Source: Cesiribacteraceae bacterium YIM B00369
Lineage (GTDB): Bacteria > Bacteroidota > Bacteroidia > Cytophagales > Cyclobacteriaceae
NCBI GenBank assembly: GCA_017948555.1
Contig: JAFMYY010000024.1
Coordinates: 40,498-104,497 of the forward strand
DNA length: 64,000 nt
Direction of reading: 5' to 3'
The position numbers and the translations under genes were made by a program. Positions 35,159-44,192 of this stretch are shown piece by piece. Position 1 is the first letter of the stretch; every line of letters begins with the position of its first letter. The notes under the pieces were generated by a model. It was given only the letters and a program-made list of their open reading frames with translations, was not told the origin of the DNA and made no database searches.

Positions 35159-35836
35159 TTAAGTATTATAATTCCGGCTGCCAAAGATAGCACTTCCTAC
35201 CCGTACCATAGTGCTTCCTTCTTCCATGGCAATTAAATAGTCGCTGCTCATGCCCATGGATAGTTCCCGGAAATCGATGTTAGAGTGGCTGTACGTTTTT
35301 TTTATTTCCTCAAACAGTTCCTTCAGGGACCGGAACTCATCCCTTATTTTTTCTATATTGTCCGTATTGGTGGCCATGCCCATCAGTCCTTTAATTTTAA
35401 TATGGTTCATAGCCGCAAATTCTTCTGATTGCAGCAACTCCTCCAGCTCCTCTTCACTTAATCCGAATTTAGTATCTTCCCTGGCAATATGTATCTGCAG
35501 GAGGCAATTAATTACCTTTCCCGCTTTTTCGCCCTGTTTTTCAATTTCCTTTAGCAGGCGCATGCTATCCACCGAATGGATCAGGTGTACAAAAGGGGCA
35601 ATGTATTTAACTTTATTTCGCTGCAGGTGGCCAATCATGTGCCAGCGGATGTCCTTGGGTAATTGCTCAAATTTGTCGGTCATCTCCTGAACTTTATTTT
35701 CTCCAAAGTCCTTTATTCCACACTTATAGGCCTGCAGAATGTCTTCTGCCGGTTTTGTTTTACTCACAGCTATAAGAGTACAGCCTTCGGAGGAAGTGAT
35801 ATTTTCAAACTTTTGAATGTTTTCTGCAATGCTCAT
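35159..35836 (-). CDS. YggS family PLP-binding protein
   Basis: A pyridoxal-phosphate homeostasis protein with an alanine-racemase-type barrel. The 225-residue protein has the PLP lysine K26 in IAVSKTKP and FGENKVQEM. It also has WHMIGHLQRNKVKYI and, at the C-terminus, LSMGMSSDYLIAMEEGSTMVRVGSAIFG, all diagnostic. It is a cytosolic PLP carrier, not an enzyme. It is transcribed with the DUF423 gene. Confidence 0.96.
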   Translation of the reverse strand: MSIAENIQKFENITSSEGCTLIAVSKTKPAEDILQAYKCGIKDFGENKVQEMTDKFEQLPKDIRWHMIGHLQRNKVKYIAPFVHLIHSVDSMRLLKEIEKQGEKAGKVINCLLQIHIAREDTKFGLSEEELEELLQSEEFAAMNHIKIKGLMGMATNTDNIEKIRDEFRSLKELFEEIKKTYSHSNIDFRELSMGMSSDYLIAMEEGSTMVRVGSAIFGSRNYNT

Positions 35837-35915
35837 GCTTTTATTGTTTTATGCTTTGGCTATATTTATAATCTGAAAGATCAGAAGGTTAAAATAAATT
35901 TATTATTGTTATGAC

Positions 35916-35966
35916 TACCCTCTGCCTATTTAGTTGCAAATTAAGCAGCTTTATGCAAAGAGGGTA
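35916..35966. repeat. Inverted repeat upstream of the GH3 gene
   Basis: TACCCTCT (35916-35923) and AGAGGGTA (35959-35966) are perfect 8-bp inverted copies 35 bases apart, ending 16 bases before the GH3 start codon. Could be an operator pair or a leader hairpin. Confidence 0.45.
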
Positions 35967-35982
35967 ATGAACCATCTATTTT

Positions 35983-37545
35983 ATGGCTATTTTAGGGAGC
36001 TTGCTAAAAAAAGGAATAAGAATTCGGGAAAGTATAGAGCAGGAAAAGCTTGAACCTGTAAAATTGCAGTGCAACGAACTGAAGAAGTTGCTGACAAAGG
36101 CACAATTTACTGCCATTGGCAGAGATTGCCATTTTGATGAGGTTCTTGAGTATGCAAAAAAAAATCCGAAAGCTTTTTATAATGCCTATAAACAGCACGT
36201 TACTACTTACGACTATAATAAGTTATTTAAGGAATACTGGCACAGAACCCGTACCGGCGAAAAAGATGTTTGCTGGCCCGGGCAGGTAAAATATTTTGCC
36301 CTCAGCTCCGGCACCTCTGAGGCTGCCTCAAAATACATTCCTGTAACCCGGGATATGATAAAGGCTATCCGCCGGACAAGTGTGCGGCAGATTCTTTCCC
36401 TATCCCGATACAAAGATCTTCCCTCTAACCTTTTCACAAAATCCATCCTTATGTTGGGCGGCAGTACCTTGCTGAATCATGCCGGTTCTTTTTATGAGGG
36501 TGACCTGAGTGGCATTACAGCATCTAAGCTGCCATTCTGGTTCCAGGGCTTTTATAAGCCGGGCCAGAAAATAGCAAGGGAACGCAACTGGGATGAAAAA
36601 CTTAATGAAATTACCCGTAAAGCCAAAGACTGGGATATAGGAGTGATTGTGGGGGTGCCGGCCTGGATACAAATTCTGATAGAGAAAATAATTGTTCATT
36701 ACCAGGTGGAAACGATCCATGATATCTGGCCGAATCTGAGTATTTTTGTTCATGGGGGGGTAGCATTTGAGCCTTATAAGAAAAGCTTTGAAAAGCTGCT
36801 TGCAAAGCCCGTTACCTATATGGAAACCTATCTGGCCTCGGAAGGCTTTATTGCATTTCAGGCTTTTCCGGGCAGGCGCAGCATGCGGCTGGTGCTTAAT
36901 AATGGTATATTTTATGAGTTTGTGCCATTTACTGACCGGAACTTTACTGCCGACGGACAGCTGGTGGAAAATCCGGAGACCCTGATGGTGGATGATGTGG
37001 AGGAAAATAAAGAATATGCCCTCCTGATTACGACCTGTTCAGGCGCCTATCGTTACCTTATTGGTGATGTGATCAAATTTGTATCTAAAGAAGAAAGTGA
37101 AATTATAATTACCGGCCGCACAAAGCATTTCCTGAGCCTCTGCGGAGAGCACCTTTCGGTAGATAATATGAATAAAGCTGTGCAGCAGGTGGCAGAAGAG
37201 CTGAATACCGAAATAAAGGAGTTTACCGTATCGGGCATCCCCTACCAGAGTCTTTTTGCACACCATTGGATTGTGGGTACAGATAAGCCTGTGGATCCGG
37301 CTGTGGTAAAGGAGAAAATTGATGCTAAGCTGAAGGCGCTCAATGATGATTATGCCACAGAGCGTACAGCGGCATTAAAAGAGGTTATTGTAGATGTAGT
37401 GCCCATTCAGCTGTTTTATAAGTTCCTGAAAGCAAAAGGAAAAGAAGGTGGTCAGCATAAATTCCCGAGGGTGATCAAAAATCAAATGTACGATGACCTG
37501 AAACAGTTTATCCGGGAGGAAAAAGAAGCCGGATGGCAGTATTAA
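35983..37545 (+). CDS. GH3 family acyl-acid amido synthetase-like protein
   Basis: A 520-residue member of the GH3 family, the plant jasmonate/auxin-amino acid ligases, with bacterial homologues in many Bacteroidota. Visible motifs are the ATP-binding YFALSSGTSEAASKYIP (about 104-120), EGFIAFQ (about 286-292), the YRLGD-equivalent YRYLIGDVIKF (about 351-361) and ITGRTKHFLSLCGEHLS (about 372-388). The fold adenylates a carboxylic acid and joins it to an amino acid. The bacterial substrate is unknown. Its last 13 bases overlap the start of the LysE-type exporter gene. Confidence 0.9.
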   Translation: MAILGSLLKKGIRIRESIEQEKLEPVKLQCNELKKLLTKAQFTAIGRDCHFDEVLEYAKKNPKAFYNAYKQHVTTYDYNKLFKEYWHRTRTGEKDVCWPGQVKYFALSSGTSEAASKYIPVTRDMIKAIRRTSVRQILSLSRYKDLPSNLFTKSILMLGGSTLLNHAGSFYEGDLSGITASKLPFWFQGFYKPGQKIARERNWDEKLNEITRKAKDWDIGVIVGVPAWIQILIEKIIVHYQVETIHDIWPNLSIFVHGGVAFEPYKKSFEKLLAKPVTYMETYLASEGFIAFQAFPGRRSMRLVLNNGIFYEFVPFTDRNFTADGQLVENPETLMVDDVEENKEYALLITTCSGAYRYLIGDVIKFVSKEESEIIITGRTKHFLSLCGEHLSVDNMNKAVQQVAEELNTEIKEFTVSGIPYQSLFAHHWIVGTDKPVDPAVVKEKIDAKLKALNDDYATERTAALKEVIVDVVPIQLFYKFLKAKGKEGGQHKFPRVIKNQMYDDLKQFIREEKEAGWQY

Positions 37546-38171
37546 CAGCATTGGGGAACGGGCTTATGTTTGGCCTGTTCCTGACTATTTTAATTGGCCC
37601 TGTTTTTTTTGCACTTATCCAGACGAGTATTGACAAAGGTTTTCGTTCCGGAGCCGGCATGGCGGTGGGTATTGCCATAAGCGATACCCTTTATATAATT
37701 ATAGCCTCTTTCAGCGTGGCGGCTATAGCTAACAGTAAAAGCTTTCAGATGTGGCTGGGCCTTCTGGGAGGAACTATTATGGTTATTTTCGGCTGTGCCA
37801 GTTTGTTTAAAACGGTTAAGGAACCCTCGGGTGATGCGGAAATCAGGAAGGCCGACAGCCTGTTCAGCCAGATCCTGAAAGGGTTTTTGCTGAATGGGAT
37901 CAATCCTTTTGTACTCCTTTTCTGGATTGGAGTAGCTACTATGGTTACTCTGGAGTACCGGTATACCACTGATCTTCAGCTGGTATTTTTTACAGCTATC
38001 ATTTGCACGGTATTAACGCTTGATATTGTAAAAGCCTTTACCGCCAATAAACTTCGCCGGCTTCTTTCTCCCCGCTTTCTTACCTGGATGAACAGGATTG
38101 TAGGCGTGGTGCTTATTCTTTCAAGCTTCCGCCTTTTTTACTTTTCTATAGAGGCGATGGGAGGTTTTTAA
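37533..38171 (+). CDS. LysE family exporter
   Basis: A 212-residue membrane protein with six predicted helices. It has the LysE/RhtB start LFLTILIGPVFFALIQTSIDKGFRSGAGMAVGIA, a central NGINPFVLLFWIGV and a last helix IVGVVLILSSFRLFYFS. The family exports amino acids and related small molecules by proton antiport. It begins inside the GH3 gene (13-bp overlap), so the two are translated together. That suggests it exports a product or substrate of the GH3 enzyme, which is inference. Confidence 0.9.
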   Translation: MAVLTALGNGLMFGLFLTILIGPVFFALIQTSIDKGFRSGAGMAVGIAISDTLYIIIASFSVAAIANSKSFQMWLGLLGGTIMVIFGCASLFKTVKEPSGDAEIRKADSLFSQILKGFLLNGINPFVLLFWIGVATMVTLEYRYTTDLQLVFFTAIICTVLTLDIVKAFTANKLRRLLSPRFLTWMNRIVGVVLILSSFRLFYFSIEAMGGF

Positions 38172-38172
38172 T

Positions 38173-38207
38173 TCATTCATTCTATCATTCACTCATTCAA
38201 AATTTTT
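38173..38207. repeat. Short degenerate heptad array between lysE-like and batA-like genes
   Basis: TCATTCA, TTCTATC, ATTCACT, CATTCAA lie in phase of seven between the convergent genes. Read in reverse complement it resembles the array at 27436-27463. No opposite arm was found. Confidence 0.4.
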
Positions 38208-38210
38208 GTA

Positions 38211-39263
38211 TCAGTCGCTCAGTATATTGCTGATGAAAGTTCCTTTCAGGAAGAGCCAGCCGATCAGGAGAACGATAGCCCAGCTCAGGTAGATGTCGTA
38301 AAAATCGCTGATGTCTTTGAACCGGGTTTCGCGTATCTCTGCCTTTTCAAGCTGGTCAATTTCTTCAAATATATTTTCCAGTGCCTGCCTGTCAGAGGCT
38401 CTGTAGAAGTTTCCTTCACCTATTTTAGCTATTTCCCGAAGGGTGGTTTCGTCGAGTTCATTCTCCACATAGTTTATATTTCCGAACATGTCCCTGCCAA
38501 AAGGGACCTTTCCTTCTTTGCCCACGGCAATAGAGTGGATTTTAGCTCCGTGAGCATGTGCCAGTTTTGCTGCAGTAATAGGATCTATATTGCCTGCATT
38601 ATTTTCCCCGTCACTTAATAATATTATTACCTTCGATTTCGACTCAGACTCCCGCATCCGGTTTGTGCCTACTGCAAGGGCACTGCCAATGGCGGTTCCT
38701 CCTACCTGTATCAGGGAGAAATCAAGTTCCTCAACGTATTCCAGCAGCAGCTGGTAGTCGGTGGTGAGGGGAGCCAGGGAGTAGGCTTCTCCTGAAAAAA
38801 CAACCATCCCTATCCTGTCCTGGAAACGGCCTTCTATAAATTCACGGGCAACTTCTTTGGCTGCTTCAAGCCGGTTTGGCTTAAAATCTTCCAGCCTCAT
38901 GGATTCTGAAATATCAAGCACCAGCATAATATCAATACCTTCTGTCCATTGCTCAACCTGTTCGTTGGAGCGCTGCGGGCGGGCCAGCGCCACGCACATC
39001 AGCATCAGCGAAAGGGCAAAGAGCAGGGGAGGGATAAAGCGTAAAAGGCTTACAGGATCCCACTTCAGTTGCCCTTCATGCAGGGCAACGTCCAGCTTTT
39101 GTCTTCTTCCCAGCCGGAAAAGGTAGCGGAGGAGGTATAACAGCGGGATTACAGGAATCAGGTATAGCATCCATGGATTTTCCCACTCAAAAGAGCGCAG
39201 GGTTTCCGGGCGGAACCATTCGCCGGAAAGCCAGGACCAGGGGTCTGTGGCAGTTTTAAGCAT
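38211..39263 (-). CDS. BatA-like von Willebrand factor A domain membrane protein
   Basis: A 350-residue protein. Two N-terminal transmembrane helices (about 31-50 and 73-95) precede a periplasmic VWA domain (about 110-300) with a complete metal-binding site, D117-x-S119-x-S121 in DISESM plus T and D residues downstream (GGTAIGSAL, LLSDGENNAG). A last helix lies near 326-345. The family is the BatA protein of Bacteroides-type aerotolerance operons, which cooperate with MoxR ATPases. It starts eight bases inside the upstream gene. The usual batB-batE genes are absent downstream. Confidence 0.9.
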   Translation of the reverse strand: MLKTATDPWSWLSGEWFRPETLRSFEWENPWMLYLIPVIPLLYLLRYLFRLGRRQKLDVALHEGQLKWDPVSLLRFIPPLLFALSLMLMCVALARPQRSNEQVEQWTEGIDIMLVLDISESMRLEDFKPNRLEAAKEVAREFIEGRFQDRIGMVVFSGEAYSLAPLTTDYQLLLEYVEELDFSLIQVGGTAIGSALAVGTNRMRESESKSKVIILLSDGENNAGNIDPITAAKLAHAHGAKIHSIAVGKEGKVPFGRDMFGNINYVENELDETTLREIAKIGEGNFYRASDRQALENIFEEIDQLEKAEIRETRFKDISDFYDIYLSWAIVLLIGWLFLKGTFISNILSD

Positions 39264-40164
39264 TCCGTACCTCCTTTATTTTCTTTTGAAAGTGGCTGGT
39301 GGCAACGGTATGTAATTCCTGAAAGCTTTGTGTCATTCTGTTTTCGCTCAGGCTTCCGTAGATGCCCCTGTCAATTGGTCGTAATATCCTGTTGAGGTCA
39401 GTGCCATTTACCTGCCTGGAGGCAATTTCTTTAGTGGTTAACCTTGTATAAGGAATTTTTTCAAGTTGTTCCATATATGCCTTCCATATGCCCAGTAAAG
39501 TTTCCGGCTGCACATTTCCTTCTTTTGCTTCATAAGCGGCCAGGCTTTCCTTATATTCTTTTTCGTACTTCCGGTACTGGCGCTTTAATTTGTAAATCCG
39601 GTATTGCCTGTGGAACGGCTTGCCGAAAATAAAGGCCAGCGCCACCAGCAGGGCCATGGCTACCACCGAACCGGTAATAATGTAAGGGTAGTTGATTTCC
39701 TTTTCGACCTCTTTATAGGCTGTGTTTTCCACAAAAGCGGCCGAATCGGTTAGTACCGGAATCATTTCCAATACCTTAAGGGTGTCCGGGTCAGAAAAAA
39801 CAGAGCTGCTGTCGTTCCCGTGTACCAGATATGCCGGCAGGCGGAGGAGCTGGACTTTATCCAGCTCGAAAGTAGCCAGGGTGTATATTACGCTATCTCT
39901 GCTGAATAACGAATCAGTACGGGTAGGGTAGTATGTTTTATCAATAATTTCAAATGGCGCGAAATTAAATGTAGAGTCCGGTAGCAGTACAGTAAGCTGG
40001 CGCGGGTAGCGGACAGAAAAGCTGTACATAACTGGTTCCCCAATCTTTGCAGAATCGGCCAGGAAGCTCCCTTTTAGCTGTATCTCCTGTGCAAAGGCGG
40101 TATTTTGTACCATTGCCAATGCCAGAATGCAAAAGGTAAAAGTATACCAAAAGCGGTTACGCAC
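39256..40164 (-). CDS. Exported single-pass membrane protein of a Bat-type operon
   Basis: A 302-residue protein. GTG 40164 is chosen as the start because it overlaps the DUF58 stop codon (GTGCGTAA) and gives a good signal peptide (RNRFWYTFTFCILALAMVQNTAFA). A TTG 39 bases upstream is also in frame. A periplasmic beta-rich domain (about 27-150: IGEPVMYSFSVRYPRQLTVLL) resembles the BatD-type domain. One transmembrane helix (about 160-182: YIITGSVVAMALLVALAFIFG) and a charged cytoplasmic tail follow. The position between DUF58 and BatA is that of the unnamed small gene in Bacteroidota Bat operons. Confidence 0.75.
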   Translation of the reverse strand: MRNRFWYTFTFCILALAMVQNTAFAQEIQLKGSFLADSAKIGEPVMYSFSVRYPRQLTVLLPDSTFNFAPFEIIDKTYYPTRTDSLFSRDSVIYTLATFELDKVQLLRLPAYLVHGNDSSSVFSDPDTLKVLEMIPVLTDSAAFVENTAYKEVEKEINYPYIITGSVVAMALLVALAFIFGKPFHRQYRIYKLKRQYRKYEKEYKESLAAYEAKEGNVQPETLLGIWKAYMEQLEKIPYTRLTTKEIASRQVNGTDLNRILRPIDRGIYGSLSENRMTQSFQELHTVATSHFQKKIKEVRNA

Positions 40165-41035
40165 GTTTTTTCGATTTATTTCTGATCTTAAATAAAGTAA
40201 CAAGTTTTGGGATGAAATCTTCCTCAGTATCTATGTACAAATAATCGGCCTGATAGCGGGTGCAAATTTGCTGAAGATGCTCACGGTTTTCTTTATAGGT
40301 TTTATCCAGGTGCTTTTTAAATGAGCCGGAGGAGGTATTCATCCAAACGGTTTTTCCTTTCTCCTTATCATACACAGGTATTAACCCGAGCTTAGGCAGG
40401 TGGGTTTCGCGTTTGTCGCCCAGGTGTAAAACTACCAGGTCGTGCTTACGGGCAAGGGCTTTTAAATTATGGTCCCAGCCGGTGTCGATAAAATCCGACA
40501 GTACAATAACCACACTTCGCCGGCGGATGAGCTTTAAGGTAAAAAGAAAGGCAGCGCTCAGGTCGGTACGGGTAGATTCCGGTTGCAGGTGGAACATCCG
40601 CGAAATGAGTTCATAGCCGTGCTTAGCTCCTTTTGACGGGCGTATATACTTTTCATTTTTATCAGAAAAGCATAACAGTCCTACCTGGCTTTGTTCCTTT
40701 ATAGCCGAGAGGGTGAGTACGCCGCAAATTTCTTTTGCAATATCGAGTTTCTGCTTGCTTTCCTTTCCTATTTCCTGCGAGGCGCTCACATCGAGCAAAA
40801 AGTAAACCAGCTGCTCCTTTTCCTCTTTAAAGGTCTTTACAAATGTTCCATGACCCTTCGCACTTACTTTCCAGTCAATAACCCGTACATCATCTCCATA
40901 CTGGTAAGAGCGCACATCGTCGAACTCCAGTCCCGATCCTTTAAAGATCGAGTGGAAGTCGCCCTGCATTTGCCAGTTAACAGCCTTTCGAATCCGTATT
41001 TCGTATTTTCTGAGCTTTTTAAGGAGCTCTTTCAT
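40157..41035 (-). CDS. DUF58 domain protein (VWA-like, MoxR-associated)
   Basis: A 292-residue cytosolic protein. The N-terminal FKGSGLEFDDVRSYQYGDDVRVIDWKVSAK segment (about 31-60) is the DUF58 signature. A VWA-like region follows (LVYFLLDVSASQEIGKESKQKLDIAKEI, about 76-103; SVVIVLSDFIDTG, about 178-190). Such proteins normally sit beside a MoxR AAA+ ATPase. Here the divergent neighbour is a DUF4296 lipoprotein gene and no MoxR gene is present. It heads a three-gene operon with overlapping genes. Confidence 0.93.
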   Translation of the reverse strand: MKELLKKLRKYEIRIRKAVNWQMQGDFHSIFKGSGLEFDDVRSYQYGDDVRVIDWKVSAKGHGTFVKTFKEEKEQLVYFLLDVSASQEIGKESKQKLDIAKEICGVLTLSAIKEQSQVGLLCFSDKNEKYIRPSKGAKHGYELISRMFHLQPESTRTDLSAAFLFTLKLIRRRSVVIVLSDFIDTGWDHNLKALARKHDLVVLHLGDKRETHLPKLGLIPVYDKEKGKTVWMNTSSGSFKKHLDKTYKENREHLQQICTRYQADYLYIDTEEDFIPKLVTLFKIRNKSKKRA

Positions 41036-41087
41036 TTCCGTTTTTGTTTGATCTTTAAAATTAGGACTAATTTAAGTAAATTGCGAT

Positions 41088-41429
41088 ATGAGAAACCTAT
41101 TTTTGCTGTTTACCCTTGTATTCCTGCTGCTTTCCTGTTCAGAAGAAGGTGCCAAACCAGACAACCTGCTGCCTAAAGAAACGATGGTAAGGGTAATGGC
41201 TGATATGCAGCTAGCGGAAGCAAAGGTAAAAAATTTACATCTTTCAACAGATTCGACCAGAAAATTATATTCATTATATGAATTATCAATTTTTGAACAG
41301 TACAATGTAGAACCGGAGCAGTACAGGGAGAGCTTTACCTGGTACCTGAACAACTATAAGGAAATGAACGAAATTCATACCGCTCTTATGGACACATTGG
41401 ATCGTCGCCAGAACCAAATTTCCCAATAA
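41088..41429 (+). CDS. DUF4296 lipoprotein
   Basis: A 113-residue lipoprotein. The signal peptide ends in LVFLLLSC with lipid-anchored Cys17. The mature part is helical with the family motif LLPKETMVRVMADMQLAEA, followed by YELSIFEQYNVEPEQYRESFTWYLNN. The DUF4296 family is confined to Bacteroidota and has no known role. Divergent from the DUF58 gene by 52 bp. Confidence 0.9.
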   Translation: MRNLFLLFTLVFLLLSCSEEGAKPDNLLPKETMVRVMADMQLAEAKVKNLHLSTDSTRKLYSLYELSIFEQYNVEPEQYRESFTWYLNNYKEMNEIHTALMDTLDRRQNQISQ

Positions 41430-41685
41430 TCTGTTTTTATTTTTGCCGGGTTTCCTGAGTGATAACCGGAATTGCCTTTTCAGGTTTAATTTAATCTTTT
41501 TCGACTCCCGCCGGGAGCCGCTTATTATTGCTCATTATTTTCTTTGTGTTTAACCCGGCCTTTGAGTTTAAGGTTGCTTCCGGAAGAAAATACAGCAGTA
41601 AGGAACAGAGAAGAATTAGTAACCAATAACGAATTTAGTACCAACCCAAGTTTATTCAGACAGCTGACAGCTGTTTCTTTTATAC

Positions 41686-44103
41686 ATGTTATATCCTAAG
41701 AATATAGAGCAAAAAATTGGTTTTGATCAGGTAAGAGAATGCCTGAAGGAAGAGTGCCTGAGTAAGATGGGGCATTTTTATGTTGATAAGCTTCGTTTTA
41801 CAGATGATTATGCCCTGCTGCAGAAGCTGCTGGAGCAAACAAGAGAGTTTTGTTCTATTTTAATGAGTGGAGAGGCTTTTCCTTCCTCCAACTATCTTCC
41901 TGTTGATACACAGCTTAGTAAAGCCCGTATTGAGGGCGCTTTCTTAAGTGTGGAGGAATTAAACGATTTGCGGCTGAGCCTGCAGACTATTTTTGCCTGC
42001 CTTGAATTTTTTGCCCAAAGGGAGGAGGAGTATCCACAGCTGCTGCAGCTTTCCTGGGTGGTGGTGGAGCTGGATAAAACCTTGCTGAAACAGATTTCCA
42101 AAGTGCTGGACGACAGGGGCAGGTTGCGCGACGATGCCAGCCCGGCTTTACAGCAGGTAAGGCGCGCATTGATTGGAGAACAAAGCAGGGCCCGAAAGGT
42201 GCTGGATACCATTTTACGGCAGTCGGTAAGCTCAGGCTTTTCTGAGGAGGGGGTTTCTCTTACCATAAGGGGAGGGCGCCTTGTAATTCCTGTGCTGGCA
42301 GAGTATAAAAGAAGGATTAAAGGATTTATACACGACGAATCGGCCACAGGGCAAACAGTGTTTTTAGAACCTGCCGAGGTGCTGGAAATCAATAACCATA
42401 TCAGGGAGCTTGAATATGAAGAGAAGCGTGAAATTGTAAGGATTCTTATTGCTGTTACCGGCCAGATCCGCCCGCATGTGCCGGCATTACGCAAGGCGGC
42501 TAACTTTCTGGGGCAGGTTGATTTTATCCGCGCCAAAGCCCGCTTTGCCTTAAAAATAAATGCAGTATATCCTGAGTTTGTAAAACACCAGGTGCTGGAA
42601 TGGCGCAAGGCTGTGCACCCTTTGCTGTACCTGTCGCACCAGCAGCAGCAGAAACCCGTGGTGCCCCTGAGCCTGGAGTTGAATCCGGGGCAGAGGATAC
42701 TGGTTATTTCCGGTCCTAATGCCGGAGGTAAGTCTGTTACCTTAAAAACAGTGGCGCTTCTTCAGTATATGATACAGTCGGGACTGCTGATTCCTGTAAG
42801 TGAGGATTCTACGGTAGGCATATTTAAAAACCTTTTTATTGATATTGGGGATGAGCAGTCGCTGGAAAATGACCTGAGTACCTATAGCTCGCACCTTACC
42901 AACATGAAGTTTTTTACCACTATGGTAGACAGCCGGACGCTCTTTCTTATAGATGAGTTTGGTACAGGTACAGAGCCGCAGTTTGGTGGTGCAATAGCAG
43001 AGGCCATTCTGGAGGAACTGAACGGCCAGCGTGCTTATGGAGTCATTAATACGCATTACGGTAATTTAAAGCAGCTGGCTGAGAAAACGCCAGGTATTGT
43101 AAACGGGGCTATGCGCTTCGATTCGGCAAAGCTGGAGCCTATGTATGAACTGGAAACAGGAAAGCCGGGCAGTTCCTTTGCACTTGAAATTGCCCGTAAA
43201 ATAGGCTTGCCCGGCGGAGTGCTGAAAAGAGCAAAGGAGAAAGTAGGTGTGGAGCAGGTGCACCTGGAGAAGCTGTTAGGGCAGCTGGAGCGCGAAAGAA
43301 AAGAGTATCTGGATAAGAACAGGGAGATAGGCCGGAAAGAGAAGGAACTGGAAGATGCCGCCCGTGAATATCAGGAGCTTAAAGATTTCATTGAAAACAA
43401 AAAAACACAGCTCCTTAAGGAGGCTAAGCAGGAGGCCGGGCGCCTGCTGTCGGAGGCTAATCAGCAGATTGAAAAAACTATCCGGCAGATAAAGGAAAGC
43501 AAGGCTGAAAAGGAAACCACCCGCCATGCACGGCAGCAGCTTCAGGATGTAAAAGATAAGGTGAAGCTGAAACCTGAAGAAGCAGCAGATGCTGCACCCC
43601 AAAAGCAAAGCATAAAAGTAATAGGCGGAACCGTTGAAGTGGGAGACCTGATAAGGGTGAAAGGCCAGAATACTGTAGGGGAGGTAATGGATATTAAAGG
43701 GAAAGATGCGGAAATCAGGATAGGGGAGCTTAAATCCAATGTAAAGCTTAACAGGCTGGAGAAAATAAGCCGCAAGGAGTACCGGCAGGAAATGGGGGAG
43801 TCTGGTAGTAGGCCTTCTGCTATGCGTGGAATAGATATGAACCAGCGGATGGCTGATTTTAGCCCTAACATAGATATCAGGGGAAGCCGTGGTGAGGAAG
43901 CCTTAGGTAAGATAGATGCGATGATGGACAATGCCATGATGTTTGGTGTGCCCGAAATAAGGGTGGTGCATGGCAAAGGAGATGGGATCCTGAGGCAATT
44001 AATAAGGAACCATCTGAAAACATACAAAATTGTGGCTGCTATGAAAGATGAGCATGCCGACAGGGGAGGCCCCGGGGTTACTATTGTAGAGTTGAGGCAT
44101 TAA
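41686..44103 (+). CDS. mutS2: Endonuclease MutS2 (Smr-domain MutS paralogue)
   Basis: An 805-residue protein of normal MutS2 length. The N-terminal core and clamp domains (about 1-310) precede an ABC-type ATPase (about 320-525) with Walker A GPNAGGKS at 343-350 and LIDEFGTGTEPQFGGAIAEA as Walker B/signature region. A long coiled coil (about 530-640) leads to a KOW-like segment (IKVIGGTVEVGDLIRVKGQ). The C-terminal Smr nuclease domain (about 725-805) contains DIRGSRGEEAL and VVHGKGDGILR. In other bacteria MutS2 limits homologous recombination or rescues collided ribosomes. Confidence 0.97.
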   Translation: MLYPKNIEQKIGFDQVRECLKEECLSKMGHFYVDKLRFTDDYALLQKLLEQTREFCSILMSGEAFPSSNYLPVDTQLSKARIEGAFLSVEELNDLRLSLQTIFACLEFFAQREEEYPQLLQLSWVVVELDKTLLKQISKVLDDRGRLRDDASPALQQVRRALIGEQSRARKVLDTILRQSVSSGFSEEGVSLTIRGGRLVIPVLAEYKRRIKGFIHDESATGQTVFLEPAEVLEINNHIRELEYEEKREIVRILIAVTGQIRPHVPALRKAANFLGQVDFIRAKARFALKINAVYPEFVKHQVLEWRKAVHPLLYLSHQQQQKPVVPLSLELNPGQRILVISGPNAGGKSVTLKTVALLQYMIQSGLLIPVSEDSTVGIFKNLFIDIGDEQSLENDLSTYSSHLTNMKFFTTMVDSRTLFLIDEFGTGTEPQFGGAIAEAILEELNGQRAYGVINTHYGNLKQLAEKTPGIVNGAMRFDSAKLEPMYELETGKPGSSFALEIARKIGLPGGVLKRAKEKVGVEQVHLEKLLGQLERERKEYLDKNREIGRKEKELEDAAREYQELKDFIENKKTQLLKEAKQEAGRLLSEANQQIEKTIRQIKESKAEKETTRHARQQLQDVKDKVKLKPEEAADAAPQKQSIKVIGGTVEVGDLIRVKGQNTVGEVMDIKGKDAEIRIGELKSNVKLNRLEKISRKEYRQEMGESGSRPSAMRGIDMNQRMADFSPNIDIRGSRGEEALGKIDAMMDNAMMFGVPEIRVVHGKGDGILRQLIRNHLKTYKIVAAMKDEHADRGGPGVTIVELRH

Positions 44104-44131
44104 GTGAAAATGCAGGCAGCATTTCACCCAT

Positions 44132-44166
44132 AAAAAAAGGGCGGCAATTTAATGCTACCCTTTTTT
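44132..44166. terminator. Bidirectional terminator between mutS2 and the lipoprotein gene
   Basis: AAAAAAAGGG (44132-44141) pairs with CCCTTTTTT (44158-44166), with GCA/TGC pairs inside, and gives an A-run/T-run on either strand. A second small hairpin at 44104-44126 precedes it. Confidence 0.75.
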
Positions 44167-44192
44167 ATGTTATTATTTATGATTATTGCTTT

